DNA of 64,000 nt from contig NZ_LITT01000062.1 in the NCBI RefSeq assembly GCF_001636845.1, positions 1 to 64,000 on the forward strand, in the 5' to 3' direction. Source of the DNA: Clostridium ljungdahlii. Its GTDB lineage: Bacteria > Bacillota > Clostridia > Clostridiales > Clostridiaceae. Below are positions 34,230-44,156 of the stretch, in pieces. The translations under genes were made by a program, and so were the position numbers. The notes below the pieces were generated by a model. The model was not told where the DNA came from and made no database searches. It saw nothing but the letters and a program-made list of their open reading frames with translations. Position 1 is the first letter of the stretch. Every line of letters starts with the position of its first letter.

Positions 34230-34997
34230 ATGGATATGGCTTATTTTAAGCAGTGGGTTTTGAGAGAATTCAATATAAACTTGGCTGCATATAAACCAAA
34301 CCAGTTACATAGGAGAATAAATAGCTTGATGTCCAGGGTAGGAGCAAAAAGTATAGATGAATATATAGAACTCTTAAAAAGGGACGGAGAGCAAAGACAG
34401 AAGTTTTTAGACTTTATAACTATAAATGTATCTGAATTTTTTAGAAATCCGGATATATTTGAAGAGTTAAAAGTTAGATTAAAGGAAGAACTACTTCCTA
34501 GAAATAGTCCTTTGAAAATATGGAGTGCAGCTTGTTCAATTGGGGCCGAACCTTATTCAGTAGCTATGTATTTGGATGAATTGTCCCATGGAGTTAGACA
34601 CACCATAATTGCAACAGATATAGATAACACTATAATTGAAAAGGCTAAAAAAGGAGAATATGTTTTATCAGAAGTAAAAAATGTAAAAAAAGAATATTTA
34701 GATAAGTATTTTACGATAAAGGACGATAAATATATTATAAGTCCTATAATAAAAAATTTAATCACATTTAAAAAGCATGATTTGATACTTCAAAATTATG
34801 AAAGTAACTTTGATTTAATAATATGCAGAAATGTGGTAATATATTTTAATCAAGATGTAAAAGATAAAATATATGAAAAGTTTAGCAAGTCACTTAAAAA
34901 AGGAGGACTACTATTTGTCGGGGCCACTGAAAGCATATACAATTATAGAGATTATGGCTTTGAGAAGGCTTCTACCTTTATATATAGAAAGCTATAA
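34230..34997 (+). CDS. cheR: Chemoreceptor methyltransferase CheR
   Basis: A 255-residue SAM-dependent methyltransferase that methylates receptor glutamates, opposing CheB. The N-terminal helical domain includes YKPNQLHRRINSLM and the SEFFRNPDIFEEL motif. The SAM-binding segment is KIWSAACSIGAEPYSVAM, and DLIICRNVVIYF is the late conserved strand. The ATG at 34230 follows GGGAGG by 7 bp; the in-frame TTG at 34212 lies inside the end of cheB. It is tightly packed between cheB and cheA. Confidence 0.95.
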   Translation: MDMAYFKQWVLREFNINLAAYKPNQLHRRINSLMSRVGAKSIDEYIELLKRDGEQRQKFLDFITINVSEFFRNPDIFEELKVRLKEELLPRNSPLKIWSAACSIGAEPYSVAMYLDELSHGVRHTIIATDIDNTIIEKAKKGEYVLSEVKNVKKEYLDKYFTIKDDKYIISPIIKNLITFKKHDLILQNYESNFDLIICRNVVIYFNQDVKDKIYEKFSKSLKKGGLLFVGATESIYNYRDYGFEKASTFIYRKL

Positions 34998-35009
34998 GGA
35001 GGGAATAAA

Positions 35010-37082
35010 ATGGATACGTCGCAGTATATGTCTATGTTTCTAGAGGAATCAATGGACAACTTGCAAACACTTAATGAATCACTACTTCAGCTTGAGCAAG
35101 AACCAGATAACATAGATAAGGTAAATGAAATTTTTAGAGTAGCACATACAATAAAAGGAATGGCAGCTACTATGGGATTTAATGAAGTGGCTGAACTTAC
35201 TCACAAAATGGAGGATGTATTATCTGAATTTAGGGATGGGCAGCTAAAAGTAAATCAAGATGTAGTTACAGTCTTATTTAAATGTCTGGATACTCTTGAG
35301 CAGATGATAAAAAATATAGAAGACGGGGTAGATGAAGAAACTCCTATTCAGGGTATCATTGAAGAATTGGAAAGTATATCTGGTCAAAAAGATGACAGTG
35401 AAGCTAAGAAGCCTGAAAAAGAAAATAATGCCCCGGAACAAAATGCTGCAGTGGAATCTCAAGGCAAAGATTCTATGGTAGAATTGAATGAGTATGATAT
35501 AAATGTAGTTAAACAAGCTGAGGATAAGCAATTTAACGCTTATGAAATAAAAATTAAACTTAGCGAAAGTACTCTTTTGAAATCTGCAAGGGCATTTTTA
35601 ATATTTAAGGATTTGGAAGCAGTAGGAGAAATAATAAAGTCTATTCCTAGTACAGAGGATATAGAAAATGAAAATTTTGAATTTGAAATATGCCTTGTTT
35701 TATTAACTAAAAGTACTTCAGAAGATGTCCATAAACTTTTAATGAACATATCTGAAGTGGAAGAAGTTACTGTGGAAGATGTGGACATCCAGGCGGAAAA
35801 AGTAAAGAGAATGGAATCAGATTCAGCTAAAAAAGAAGAAGAGATAAAAGCTAAAACTGAAAAGAAAGCTGCCCAGGAAGTAGTAAAGCCAAAACCAGCG
35901 GCAATAGCTCAAAAGAAAAGTAAAAATCCTTCTAAAAAGGAACCCCATAAAAAAATGCATCAGTCTGTAAGAGTTGATCTGGAAAGATTAGATAAATTTA
36001 TGAATATGGTATCTGAATTGGTTATAAATAGGACAAGGATGGAGCAAATTAGCAGCAGCTATAAGTTAAACGAATTAAATGAAGTTTTAGAGCAGGTGGC
36101 AAGGACAACTTCAGATTTACAGGATTTAGTAATGAAGATAAGAATGCTGCCTCTTGATACTGTATTTAACAGATTTCCTAGGATGATAAGGGATTTATCT
36201 GTAGAACTCGATAAAGAGATGGAACTTATAATTGAAGGAGCAGATACAGAACTTGACAGAACAGTAATAGATGAAATTGGAGAACCTCTAATTCACTTGC
36301 TTAGAAATGCAGCAGATCATGGTGTAGAATCTAAAGAAGAAAGAATTGCAAAAGGAAAAGATCCTGTAGGTAAAATAAAACTTATTGCTTATCAGGAAGG
36401 AACTAAAGCTGTAATAAAAGTTGAAGATGATGGAAGTGGAATACCTGTAGATAAGATAAGGGAAAAAGCAGAAAATGCAGGTATAAATACTGAAGGAATG
36501 ACAGAAGCTGACATAAAGAATCTTATATTCATGCAGGGAATAAGCAGCAATACTGAGGTAACAGATATATCAGGAAGAGGAGTTGGAATGGATGTAGTAA
36601 AGACAAAAATATCCTCTCTTGGTGGAACAGTAGAGCTTGTAAGTGAAAAAGACAAGGGATCATCTTTTATAATAAGACTGCCACTTACGCTTCAGATAAT
36701 TCAAGTACTTCTTGTAGGTGTAGGAAATGAAACCATGGCTATATCTTTAAGCTATGTAGACAGAGTTATAGATTATAAAGATGATTTAGTGAAGGTCACT
36801 AATAATAAAGAAGTTATAATATATAATGGAAATGTAATACCACTTATAAGACTTTATGAAAAACTTGGTGTTGAAAAATCAGACAGCAACAAAAATTATA
36901 TAGTAATAGTTAGGGTAGGAGAAAAAACTGTAGGACTTATGGTAGATTCCTTACTTGGACAGAGAGAAATTGTTATAAAGCCTCTTGGAAAAACACTGAA
37001 AAACTTGAAAGAATATATGGGAGCAACCATATTGGGAAATGGACTTGTAACTTTGATATTGGATGTTGCTGCCCTGGTATAA
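35010..37082 (+). CDS. cheA: Chemotaxis histidine kinase CheA
   Basis: A 690-residue kinase with the five usual domains. The P1 Hpt domain has phosphorylated H46 in VAHTIKGMAATMG. A short P2-like domain and an acidic/Lys-rich linker (about 265-320) follow. Dimerisation P3 has RVDLERLDKFMNMVSELV. The P4 ATPase has HLLRNAADHGVES, DDGSGIP and GRGVGMDVV. The P5 domain is CheW-like up to the C-terminus. It phosphorylates CheY and CheB. The start follows AAGGAGGG, 12 bp after cheR. Confidence 0.96.
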   Translation: MDTSQYMSMFLEESMDNLQTLNESLLQLEQEPDNIDKVNEIFRVAHTIKGMAATMGFNEVAELTHKMEDVLSEFRDGQLKVNQDVVTVLFKCLDTLEQMIKNIEDGVDEETPIQGIIEELESISGQKDDSEAKKPEKENNAPEQNAAVESQGKDSMVELNEYDINVVKQAEDKQFNAYEIKIKLSESTLLKSARAFLIFKDLEAVGEIIKSIPSTEDIENENFEFEICLVLLTKSTSEDVHKLLMNISEVEEVTVEDVDIQAEKVKRMESDSAKKEEEIKAKTEKKAAQEVVKPKPAAIAQKKSKNPSKKEPHKKMHQSVRVDLERLDKFMNMVSELVINRTRMEQISSSYKLNELNEVLEQVARTTSDLQDLVMKIRMLPLDTVFNRFPRMIRDLSVELDKEMELIIEGADTELDRTVIDEIGEPLIHLLRNAADHGVESKEERIAKGKDPVGKIKLIAYQEGTKAVIKVEDDGSGIPVDKIREKAENAGINTEGMTEADIKNLIFMQGISSNTEVTDISGRGVGMDVVKTKISSLGGTVELVSEKDKGSSFIIRLPLTLQIIQVLLVGVGNETMAISLSYVDRVIDYKDDLVKVTNNKEVIIYNGNVIPLIRLYEKLGVEKSDSNKNYIVIVRVGEKTVGLMVDSLLGQREIVIKPLGKTLKNLKEYMGATILGNGLVTLILDVAALV

Positions 37083-37093
37083 GGAGGAAAATA

Positions 37094-37693
37094 ATGGACT
37101 ATAAAAACCTTACTCCTATTCAACTTGATGCATTAAGAGAAGTTGGGAATATAGGTACAGGGAATGCAGCTACAGCATTATCTCAACTTATAAATAGAAA
37201 AGTTGATATGACAGTACCTGCTATAAATATAGTGCCTTTTGACGACATCTTTACAAATATTGGTGAAGGTGAGGTAGTTATAGGCGTAATAGTTAGAATC
37301 TTAGGCGATATACCTGGAAATATACTGTTTATATTTGAAAAGGATACTGCTATGGATCTGATTTCTATGTTAACCGGTCAGAAGGAAGAGGAATTAAGTG
37401 ATATGGGTAACTCTGTTATATGCGAAATAGGCAATATAATATCTAGTTCCTATATGAACTCTATAGCAAAATTTACTGGACTGCATGTAATACCATCAGT
37501 TCCAGCAGCTACTTGTGATATGCTTGGGGCAATACTTTCAACTACATTTATAGAATCAGGACAGTATGATGAGTATGTTCTTGACATAGAAACGCTTTTT
37601 ATGCAAAATAATTCAGAGTTAAGTGGGCATTTTTACTATATTCCGGTGCCTGGTTCAATGGAAAAAATTTTAAGTGCTTTAGGAATAGGATAA
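37094..37693 (+). CDS. cheC: CheY-P phosphatase CheC
   Basis: A 199-residue phosphatase with both CheC active-site signatures: E16-x-x-N19 in REVGNIGTGNAATAL, and the second ExxN in CEIGNIISSSYMN. Two such sites mark CheC rather than CheX or the single-site type. It dephosphorylates CheY-P and also binds CheD. FliY, encoded further on, carries related sites, so the cluster encodes two CheY-P phosphatases, as in B. subtilis. The start follows AAGGAGG right after cheA. Confidence 0.94.
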   Translation: MDYKNLTPIQLDALREVGNIGTGNAATALSQLINRKVDMTVPAINIVPFDDIFTNIGEGEVVIGVIVRILGDIPGNILFIFEKDTAMDLISMLTGQKEEELSDMGNSVICEIGNIISSSYMNSIAKFTGLHVIPSVPAATCDMLGAILSTTFIESGQYDEYVLDIETLFMQNNSELSGHFYYIPVPGSMEKILSALGIG

Positions 37694-37726
37694 ATATTTA
37701 GTAGTAAATAATTTGGAGGGAAAAAA

Positions 37727-38089
37727 ATGGCTAAAATATTAATTGTAGATGACGCTGCTTTTATGAGAATGATGATAAAGGATATATTAGAAAAGAACGG
37801 ATTTGAGGTAGTGGGGGAAGCAAACAACGGATTAAAAGCTGTGGAGTTATATAAAAAGGAAAAACCAGATGTAGTTACAATGGATATAACGATGCCGGAT
37901 ATGGATGGTATTGAAGCTGTTAAGGCAATAAAAGGATTTGATGCAGGTGCAAAAATTATAATGTGCTCTGCAATGGGTCAGCAGACTATGGTTATGGATG
38001 CCATAAAAGCTGGAGCTAGAGATTTTATAGTAAAGCCTTTTCAACCGGATAGAGTTTTAGAGGCAATAAATAAAGTAGTAGCTTCTTAG
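37727..38089 (+). CDS. cheY: Chemotaxis response regulator CheY
   Basis: A 120-residue single receiver domain. Acid pocket D8/D9, phosphoacceptor D53 (TMDITMPDMDG), a serine in CSAMGQQ and lysine in VKPFQPDR are all present. When phosphorylated it should bind the N-terminus of FliM/FliY at the motor switch. It ends the first chemotaxis operon. A fold-back repeat directly follows the stop codon, separating it from cheW2-fliM-fliY. Confidence 0.95.
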   Translation: MAKILIVDDAAFMRMMIKDILEKNGFEVVGEANNGLKAVELYKKEKPDVVTMDITMPDMDGIEAVKAIKGFDAGAKIIMCSAMGQQTMVMDAIKAGARDFIVKPFQPDRVLEAINKVVAS

Positions 38090-38093
38090 TAAT

Positions 38094-38195
38094 CAATTTA
38101 CAATTTGCAGTTCACAATGCATAATTTCGGTAGATTTTTCTCCGCTGTGTTGCAAAAAATTTTGAACTGTTCATTGTTAATTGTGAATTGTCACA
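38094..38195. repeat. Fold-back intergenic repeat, copy E (CAATTTACAATT arm type)
   Basis: The left arm CAATTTACAATTTGCAGTTC is inverted in the right arm GAACTGTTCATTGTTAATTG (38164 onward). The centre is the core hairpin GATTTTTCTCCGC and on to GCAAAAAAT, nearly the same as in copies A and B, although the arms differ. The rest of 38090-38419 is AT-rich, holds no gene, and is presumably the promoter region of cheW2. Confidence 0.65.
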
Positions 38196-38419
38196 GATAA
38201 TCAGAAATTAAAATTTTATGGTTGGTATAAAGGTAACATGGTTTATTACGAAAACTATCAAGTAGAGTTAAATTTATTGTAAACTTTAAATAGCTATGGT
38301 AGTATACTCCATATATTTAATTTCTGATTTCGTCTGGTAAACAGAGAATTAAGATTTGAAATTTTATGCAAAGATACTTGTTACATAGTTTGTGTACCTA
38401 TGCATATGGAGGTGTAAAT

Positions 38420-38821
38420 ATGCAAGTTGTTATATTTAGATTAAATAACGAACAATTTGCTGTAGAAACAGCTAAAGTTCAAAGTATAAATAATTCTATG
38501 GAAATAACAAAAGTCCCACAGGCACCAGCTTACATAAAAGGACTTATAAATTTGAGGGGAAATGTAATATCTCTCCTGGATATAAATCTCTTGATGGATA
38601 TTCCCAAAGCTGAGATAAGCGAAAACAGCATACTTATACTGGAAATGGAAGATGAATTAGTGGGAATAACAGTAGATCAGGTAGATGAAGTTTTAGATGT
38701 AGAAGAAAATGCTATTGAAAAGATAAATGATGAAGGAAAAAAGGTCTATATAGAGGGAATAATAAATTTTAAAGACAGTATAGTTACTTTAATTGATATA
38801 GACAAACTTCTTTCAAATTAG
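38420..38821 (+). CDS. cheW: Chemotaxis coupling protein CheW (second copy)
   Basis: A 133-residue CheW with MQVVIFRLNNEQFAVETAKV at its start, VPQAPAYIKGLINLRGNVI in the middle and VTLIDIDKLL at the end. It differs clearly from the copy at 32140 and is not a recent duplicate. The ATG at 38420 follows GGAGGTG; the longer in-frame reading from 38366 has no ribosome binding site and adds unrelated residues. It leads the genes for the motor switch proteins FliM and FliY, so it may be expressed with the motor rather than with the receptor-modifying enzymes. Confidence 0.92.
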   Translation: MQVVIFRLNNEQFAVETAKVQSINNSMEITKVPQAPAYIKGLINLRGNVISLLDINLLMDIPKAEISENSILILEMEDELVGITVDQVDEVLDVEENAIEKINDEGKKVYIEGIINFKDSIVTLIDIDKLLSN

Positions 38822-38848
38822 AATTTTCTTAAGAAATGAGGGAAGAGA

Positions 38849-39844
38849 ATGGCAGATGTATTATCACAGAATGAAATAGATGACCTTTTAGCTGCCTTAT
38901 CTGCTGGAGAACTTACTCCAGATGAAGTACCCAAAGAAGAGGAAAAGCAGAAAGTAAAACCTTATGATTTTAGAAGTCCACAGAAGTTTTCTAAAGATCA
39001 TATAAGGACTCTTGAACTTATTCATGACAATTATGCCAGAATAATTTCAAATTATTTAACTGCTCAGGTTAGAGCTAATGTAAAAGTAAAAGTGGAATCT
39101 GTTCAGCAAATAACTTATGAGGAGTTTATCCATTCTGTACCTAATCCTACTGTTTTAACTATATTTAAAATGCCGCCTTTAAGCGGATCTGTTTTGTTTG
39201 AAGTAAATCCTCAGTTTGTATTTCAAATTATAGACTTGCTCTTAGGAGGAAGTGGTAATGGAAAATACAAAGTTAAGGAATTTACTGACATAGACAAAAA
39301 TATTATAAAAGTTGTAAATGCAGGGCTTATATCAAATTTGAAATTGGCCTGGGAAGATGTAATGCCTATAGAAACAGAAGTGGAAGGACTTGAGACAAAT
39401 CCTGCACTAAATCAGACGCTTGCACCTAACGATCCTGTTGCACTTATAACTTTTTCAGTGGAGATGGGAAACAGCAGTACTTTTATAAATATATGCATTC
39501 CTTATTTGAGTATAGAAAAGGTACTTGATAAATTAGTAGTTCAATACTGGTTTCAGGACAGTGATGAAGATATATTGAATGAGTCCAGAGAAAAGCTTAG
39601 AAATAGGTTAGATATAGTTGATGTAGAACTCACTGCCATACTTGGAACTGTAGACGTTACGGTACAAGAATTTTTGAACCTTAATGTTGGAGATGTATTG
39701 ACTTTAAAGGAAAAAACTACAAGCCCTGTGAAACTAATGGTGGAAGATAAGGTGTATTATTATGGAAAGCCTGGTGTAATAGACAAGAACATGGGCGTTG
39801 AGGTATTAGATATTTTAGATAAGGATGTGGAAAATTATGAGTAA
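38849..39844 (+). CDS. fliM: Flagellar motor switch protein FliM
   Basis: A 331-residue C-ring protein. The N-terminal CheY-P binding segment is LSQNEIDDLLAAL. The middle CheC-like domain includes DHIRTLELIHDNYAR. The C-terminal SpoA domain is VDVELTAILGTVDVTVQEF onward. It controls rotation direction and torque together with FliY and FliG. The stop overlaps the fliY start by 8 bp. It lies away from the basal-body genes, which are not in this window. Confidence 0.95.
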   Translation: MADVLSQNEIDDLLAALSAGELTPDEVPKEEEKQKVKPYDFRSPQKFSKDHIRTLELIHDNYARIISNYLTAQVRANVKVKVESVQQITYEEFIHSVPNPTVLTIFKMPPLSGSVLFEVNPQFVFQIIDLLLGGSGNGKYKVKEFTDIDKNIIKVVNAGLISNLKLAWEDVMPIETEVEGLETNPALNQTLAPNDPVALITFSVEMGNSSTFINICIPYLSIEKVLDKLVVQYWFQDSDEDILNESREKLRNRLDIVDVELTAILGTVDVTVQEFLNLNVGDVLTLKEKTTSPVKLMVEDKVYYYGKPGVIDKNMGVEVLDILDKDVENYE

Positions 39845-41030
39845 TGGATTTCTTTCACAGGAAGAAATAGATGCACTTTTAAATGGAGGAGAAAGTACGC
39901 CGGATCCACCATCAGAAACAAATTCTCAAGATGCCCCACAGTTGCCAGATATAGAGAAAGATTTACTTGGAGAGATAGGAAACATATCTATGGGATCTGC
40001 CTCTACGGCACTTTCTACAATAATAAACCAGCAGGTAAACATAACTACTCCGGTGGTAGTTGTAACTACTCTTAAGGAATTGAAGGATGAATTTGAAGTT
40101 CCAAATGTTGCTTTGGAAGTTAAATATACAGAAGGTATAATAGGAGAAAACTTACTGGTAATGAAAATTACAGATGCAGCTGTAATTGCAAGTCTTATGA
40201 TGGGCGGAGACGGTAAAATAGATCCAGATATTAAAGAATTAGGTGAGATAGAAATAAGTGCAGTATCTGAAGCTATGAACCAGATGATAGGATCTGCTGC
40301 TACATCTATGGCTACTATGCTCATGAGGGAGGTAAATATATCTCCTCCTGTGTCTAAAGTGTGGAATGATCTTACAAAACCTCTTACTGAAGGAATAGCT
40401 GAAGATGAGACGGTTGTAAAAGTATCATTTTCCCTTAAAATAGGAGAACTAGTAGATAGTAGTATAATGCAGGTATTACCTATAAATACGGCTAAAAAAG
40501 TAGTTTCTATAATGATGGGTCAGGAAGAAACTGCACCAGAAGAGCCAGCTCCTAGTGCACCTGAAAATGAGAGCGTTAGTTCCCAGCCTGAGCCTGAACC
40601 TGAAATATCTATACAGCAGCCTCAGCCAGCACCAGCGCAGCCTCAAGTGGAGCAGAGGGAACCGGTATACGAGAAACCTATAGAAACAAATGTAAATAGG
40701 CAGCCTGTAGAAGTCAGCCGGGCATCTTTTCAGCCTCTTAGTGGATCGCAAGATACAGAAGTTGTTCCTAAAAATATAGATCTTATACTGGATGTGCCTC
40801 TTGAAATATCTGTAGTACTTGGAAGGACGAAAAAGAATATTAAAGATATATTGAATTTAGGAACAGGTTCTCTTATAGAGTTGGATAAATTAGCAGAAGA
40901 ACCTGTGGAGATACTGGTAAATGGTAAGAAAGTAGCTTATGGAGAAGTAGTAGTAATAGATGAAAACTTTGGCGTTAGAATAACGGGAATTGTGAGCAAT
41001 GAGGAAAAAATTAGATCTTTAGGAAGATAA
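39837..41030 (+). CDS. fliY: Flagellar motor switch phosphatase FliY
   Basis: A protein of about 397 residues combining a CheY-P phosphatase and a FliN-type C-ring domain. The N-terminal peptide LSQEEIDALLNGG resembles that of FliM. The CheC-like domain contains EIGNISMGSASTAL and EAMNQMIGSAAT (ExxN sites). A Pro/Gln/Glu-rich linker (about 230-300) leads to the C-terminal SpoA domain DVPLEISVVLGRTKK onward. FliY replaces FliN in Firmicutes. The ATG at 39837 is preferred over 39825 because both FliM and FliY then begin just before their conserved peptide. Confidence 0.94.
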   Translation: MSNGFLSQEEIDALLNGGESTPDPPSETNSQDAPQLPDIEKDLLGEIGNISMGSASTALSTIINQQVNITTPVVVVTTLKELKDEFEVPNVALEVKYTEGIIGENLLVMKITDAAVIASLMMGGDGKIDPDIKELGEIEISAVSEAMNQMIGSAATSMATMLMREVNISPPVSKVWNDLTKPLTEGIAEDETVVKVSFSLKIGELVDSSIMQVLPINTAKKVVSIMMGQEETAPEEPAPSAPENESVSSQPEPEPEISIQQPQPAPAQPQVEQREPVYEKPIETNVNRQPVEVSRASFQPLSGSQDTEVVPKNIDLILDVPLEISVVLGRTKKNIKDILNLGTGSLIELDKLAEEPVEILVNGKKVAYGEVVVIDENFGVRITGIVSNEEKIRSLGR

Positions 41031-41058
41031 TATCATTATAAGTATGAATAAATTTAGT

Positions 41059-41098
41059 AATAAGATGCGTATCGTGAAAGCTATACACATCTTATTTT
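41059..41098 (+). terminator. Terminator after fliY
   Basis: AATAAGATG-C-GTAT pairs with ATAC-A-CATCTTATT around a 10-nt loop, followed by TT and AT-rich DNA. It separates the cheW2-fliM-fliY unit from the late flagellar genes. Confidence 0.65.
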
Positions 41099-41192
41099 AA
41101 TTTATAATATAATGAGGTTTATTTGTGCATTAAAGTGGAAACATATAGGGACTTTTTATTTAAAATAAGCAATTTATCTTCAATTCAAAGTA

Positions 41193-41219
41193 TAAATATT
41201 GAATATATGTACTCGATAA
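41193..41219 (+). promoter_or_regulatory. Sigma-28 (SigD-type) promoter of flgM
   Basis: TAAA (41193-41196) and CTCGATAA (41212-41219) are separated by 15 bp. The consensus is TAAA-N15-GCCGATAA, so six of eight -10 positions match. It lies 57 bp before flgM, the expected place for a late flagellar promoter. Confidence 0.7.
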
Positions 41220-41275
41220 TGTTACTAGTAAAGAAAAATGATATTTGAAGTAGTTATGGTTAGGGGTGTATTTTT

Positions 41276-41548
41276 ATGAAAATAAATGGAATCAATTCCA
41301 GTAAGTTGGTGAGCTTTTATAATAGGAATAATGTAGAGAAAAGTTTAAAGAGTGAATCAAACAGCAAGGATTCCATTCACATATCATCTATAGGAAAGAG
41401 TCTCAGCCCTTATTCTCTAGATGATAAATTTGTAAATTCTAAAGAGAGAGTAGAGAGTATAAAAAAGTCCATAGCAAATGGAACTTATAAAGTAGATTCT
41501 AAGCTTGTGGCACAAAAAATTATAGATAATATAAAGGGTAAAATATAG
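41276..41548 (+). CDS. flgM: Anti-sigma factor FlgM
   Basis: A 90-residue FlgM that holds sigma-28 inactive until hook completion, when it is exported. The N-terminal half is polar and disordered (MKINGINSSKLVSFYNRNN). The C-terminal sigma-binding helices include DKFVNSKERVESIKKSI, NGTYKVDSKLVAQKII and the family ending. The operon order flgM-flgN-flgK-flgL is the standard Firmicute one. A sigma-28-type promoter precedes it, which gives a negative feedback loop. Confidence 0.93.
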   Translation: MKINGINSSKLVSFYNRNNVEKSLKSESNSKDSIHISSIGKSLSPYSLDDKFVNSKERVESIKKSIANGTYKVDSKLVAQKIIDNIKGKI

Positions 41549-41577
41549 TATTTTCATATACCCGGGAGGTGATATAG

Positions 41578-41985
41578 TTGGGACTGCAGCTGTCTGAGAT
41601 TATGTTAGAAGAATATGAAATGCTTAAATCACTTTACGAAGCTTTAATTGAACAAAATAAATATCTTATAGAAAGACAAGTATTTTTACTAGATAAAATA
41701 GTGAAAGTCATAGAAAAAAGAAGCAGAAATGTAGCAAGGCTGGAAGTTCAGAGAAGAAAGATAACTGGAGACAGGCCTATGAGGGAGATTATAAGAGAAT
41801 CAGGAGATAAAAAATTAGAAAAAGTATATTTAGATATAGTGAACTTGCTTGAAAAGATGAAATTTCAAAAAGATACAAATGAAGCCCTTGTAAAACAGTG
41901 GCTTGGTTTTGCAAATCAGATGCTTAGGGCATTGAACCCAAATAGACAAGCAAAAACCTATAATGCTTTTGGGAGAAACAGATAA
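41578..41985 (+). CDS. flgN: FlgN family export chaperone
   Basis: A 135-residue, almost wholly helical protein between flgM and flgK, as expected for the FlgN chaperone that delivers the hook-filament junction proteins FlgK and FlgL to the export gate. Heptad-like patterns run through most of its length (EEYEMLKSLYEALIEQNKYL). The TTG start at 41578 is set by GGGAGGTGA seven bases upstream. Sequence conservation in this family is low, so the call rests mainly on size, helix content and position. Confidence 0.85.
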   Translation: MGLQLSEIMLEEYEMLKSLYEALIEQNKYLIERQVFLLDKIVKVIEKRSRNVARLEVQRRKITGDRPMREIIRESGDKKLEKVYLDIVNLLEKMKFQKDTNEALVKQWLGFANQMLRALNPNRQAKTYNAFGRNR

Positions 41986-42009
41986 ATAAAAAATAAGGAG
42001 TTGAATTAA

Positions 42010-44142
42010 ATGCCTGGGTTATTTTCAATATTTAATACAGCAAAAAGTGGACTTTTTTCCCAGCAAACTGCTATAAATGTAACATCTCACAATATAGCGA
42101 ATTCTAACACAGATGGATATTCAGTCCAGAGGGCAGATATGGTAACCACAACGCCATATACTATGCCAAGTATGGACAATGCGGCTGGGGCAGGACAGAT
42201 TGGTACAGGAGTAACTGTAGACTCCATTGAGAGGATAAGAGACAGTTTTTTGGACTATCAAATAAGAGTAGAAAAAGGGGTTAATGGACAGTATAAAGCC
42301 CGTGATAAATACTTGAGTCAGGTAGAAAATGTACTGGGAACAGATACTGCATCAACAGGCAGCGGAATATCCGCACTTGTACAGAAATTTTTTAGTTCTT
42401 GGCAGTCACTGTCTACATCATCTCAGAACGTAAGTACAGTGAAAGAGCAGGCCTATCAACTTACCAATGAATTAAACCATACTTATTCACAGATTTCAAA
42501 TATAAAAACCAATACTAATACAGAGATAAAAAATGTGGTAGTAAATGTAAACAGCATATTAGGAAAGATATCTAAGTTGAATCAGCAGATAAAAGACATA
42601 AAAATATCAGGACAAAATCCAAATGATCTTTTAGACAGTAGGGATTTACTTTTAGATCAGCTCAGCAGTGAATTTGGAATAAGTATTACTAATAAAGATT
42701 ATGATGGAATTGATGTGACTACTTCAAATAGTGCTTCTATTGAAGGAGATAATGGTTCTGCACCATTGCTAAATGGGAAGTCCCTTAATATAGTTCAATC
42801 TGATAAACCGGATAATGTAGCTACATTTTCTTATATAACTAGTATATGCAATGCAGTTGATATCAAAGTTGGAAGCAAGAATAAATGTTTAGGAACTGAT
42901 GGTAATAATTATACTATAGATAGCAGCGGTAAATTATATGATAGTAGTGGCGTTAATCAAGTTAACACTGATATATATGGAAATACTGTAGCTGTTACTG
43001 TAAATAGTAACGGAGAAATTGTAGATGCTAGCAATAATAAATATAGCATAAGCAGCGGTAAGCTACAGATGATAAATCCAAGTTCTACTAATACTTTTAC
43101 TGTACAGAAGTTATCTACATATGAAGTAGATTATTGTAAAAAGGGAGATACCCTTACATCTACTAATGAAGTAAAAATATATGTAAATATGACATCAGAC
43201 CAGGAAAAACAACTGGATGAAAACAGAGTACTCTGGTGTGATAATGATGGAACTGCCTATGAAGTAGATGGTAGTGGAAATGTAGCAGTAGATGTTAATA
43301 GCAATGCAATTACATTAGATGGCAGTGCAAATGCTACTTCCACAAATCCTATAGATTTTAGTCAGCTTGCAATTTTTAAACCTCCAACAGGTGAACTTAA
43401 AGGTTATACATCAGTGCAGAATAACATAGATGATTATCAAGATGAACTCAATAAATTTGCAAAGGGACTGGCACTTTCCGTAAATGCGATAATAAGCCAG
43501 AGCAGTACCTGGGTAGCAGACAATCCTACAGGTGGATCTGCAGAAGGTGGAATAAATAACTTCTTTGTAAATGCAGATCAAAAAGATTCATCTAAATATT
43601 CAGAAGTAGATGAAAACAATATAACAGCAGCCAATATAACGGTGAATGTGGCAATAATGAATGACCCATCTAAAATAAAGGTGGATACTAAATATGATTC
43701 AAAGGGAAAATCCTTAAGCACTAGTACTGATGGAAATAGGGCGGTAGCTGTAGCACAGCTTGCCAATAGTCTTATGAATATTAGAAGCATAACTACTGAT
43801 AGTGATAGAAGTGATTTATTAAAGGACATATTTACATCAAATAGTAATATAAACAATGTATACTCTGTGGGACAAGTGAATGGAGGATCCACTTTAGATA
43901 ACTATTTTAATGACTTGGTAAATAAGGTCGGTAGTCATGAACAGGAAGCCAAACAAGCAGTAGACACTGAATCTGTCCAGCTTCAAAGCTACACACAGTC
44001 TAGAGAATCAAACTCTGGAGTTTCAATTGATGAAGAAATGACAAATCTTATTCAATTTCAACACAGTTATCAGGCAAATGCAAAGATGATATCCACAGTG
44101 GATGAACTTTTGGATGTAGTTATAAACCAACTTAAGAGATAG
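42010..44142 (+). CDS. flgK: Flagellar hook-associated protein FlgK
   Basis: A 710-residue hook-filament junction protein. The N-terminal helical domain has FNTAKSGLFSQQTAINVTSH and NIANSNTDGYSVQRAD, shared with rod and hook proteins. The C-terminus has the matching coiled coil ending QANAKMISTVDELLDVVINQ. The centre (about 220-480) is long and rich in Ser/Thr/Asn/Asp-Gly, larger than in E. coli FlgK, and probably surface exposed. It is cotranscribed with flgL 15 bp downstream. Confidence 0.95.
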   Translation: MPGLFSIFNTAKSGLFSQQTAINVTSHNIANSNTDGYSVQRADMVTTTPYTMPSMDNAAGAGQIGTGVTVDSIERIRDSFLDYQIRVEKGVNGQYKARDKYLSQVENVLGTDTASTGSGISALVQKFFSSWQSLSTSSQNVSTVKEQAYQLTNELNHTYSQISNIKTNTNTEIKNVVVNVNSILGKISKLNQQIKDIKISGQNPNDLLDSRDLLLDQLSSEFGISITNKDYDGIDVTTSNSASIEGDNGSAPLLNGKSLNIVQSDKPDNVATFSYITSICNAVDIKVGSKNKCLGTDGNNYTIDSSGKLYDSSGVNQVNTDIYGNTVAVTVNSNGEIVDASNNKYSISSGKLQMINPSSTNTFTVQKLSTYEVDYCKKGDTLTSTNEVKIYVNMTSDQEKQLDENRVLWCDNDGTAYEVDGSGNVAVDVNSNAITLDGSANATSTNPIDFSQLAIFKPPTGELKGYTSVQNNIDDYQDELNKFAKGLALSVNAIISQSSTWVADNPTGGSAEGGINNFFVNADQKDSSKYSEVDENNITAANITVNVAIMNDPSKIKVDTKYDSKGKSLSTSTDGNRAVAVAQLANSLMNIRSITTDSDRSDLLKDIFTSNSNINNVYSVGQVNGGSTLDNYFNDLVNKVGSHEQEAKQAVDTESVQLQSYTQSRESNSGVSIDEEMTNLIQFQHSYQANAKMISTVDELLDVVINQLKR

Positions 44143-44156
44143 GATGTGATTGAGTT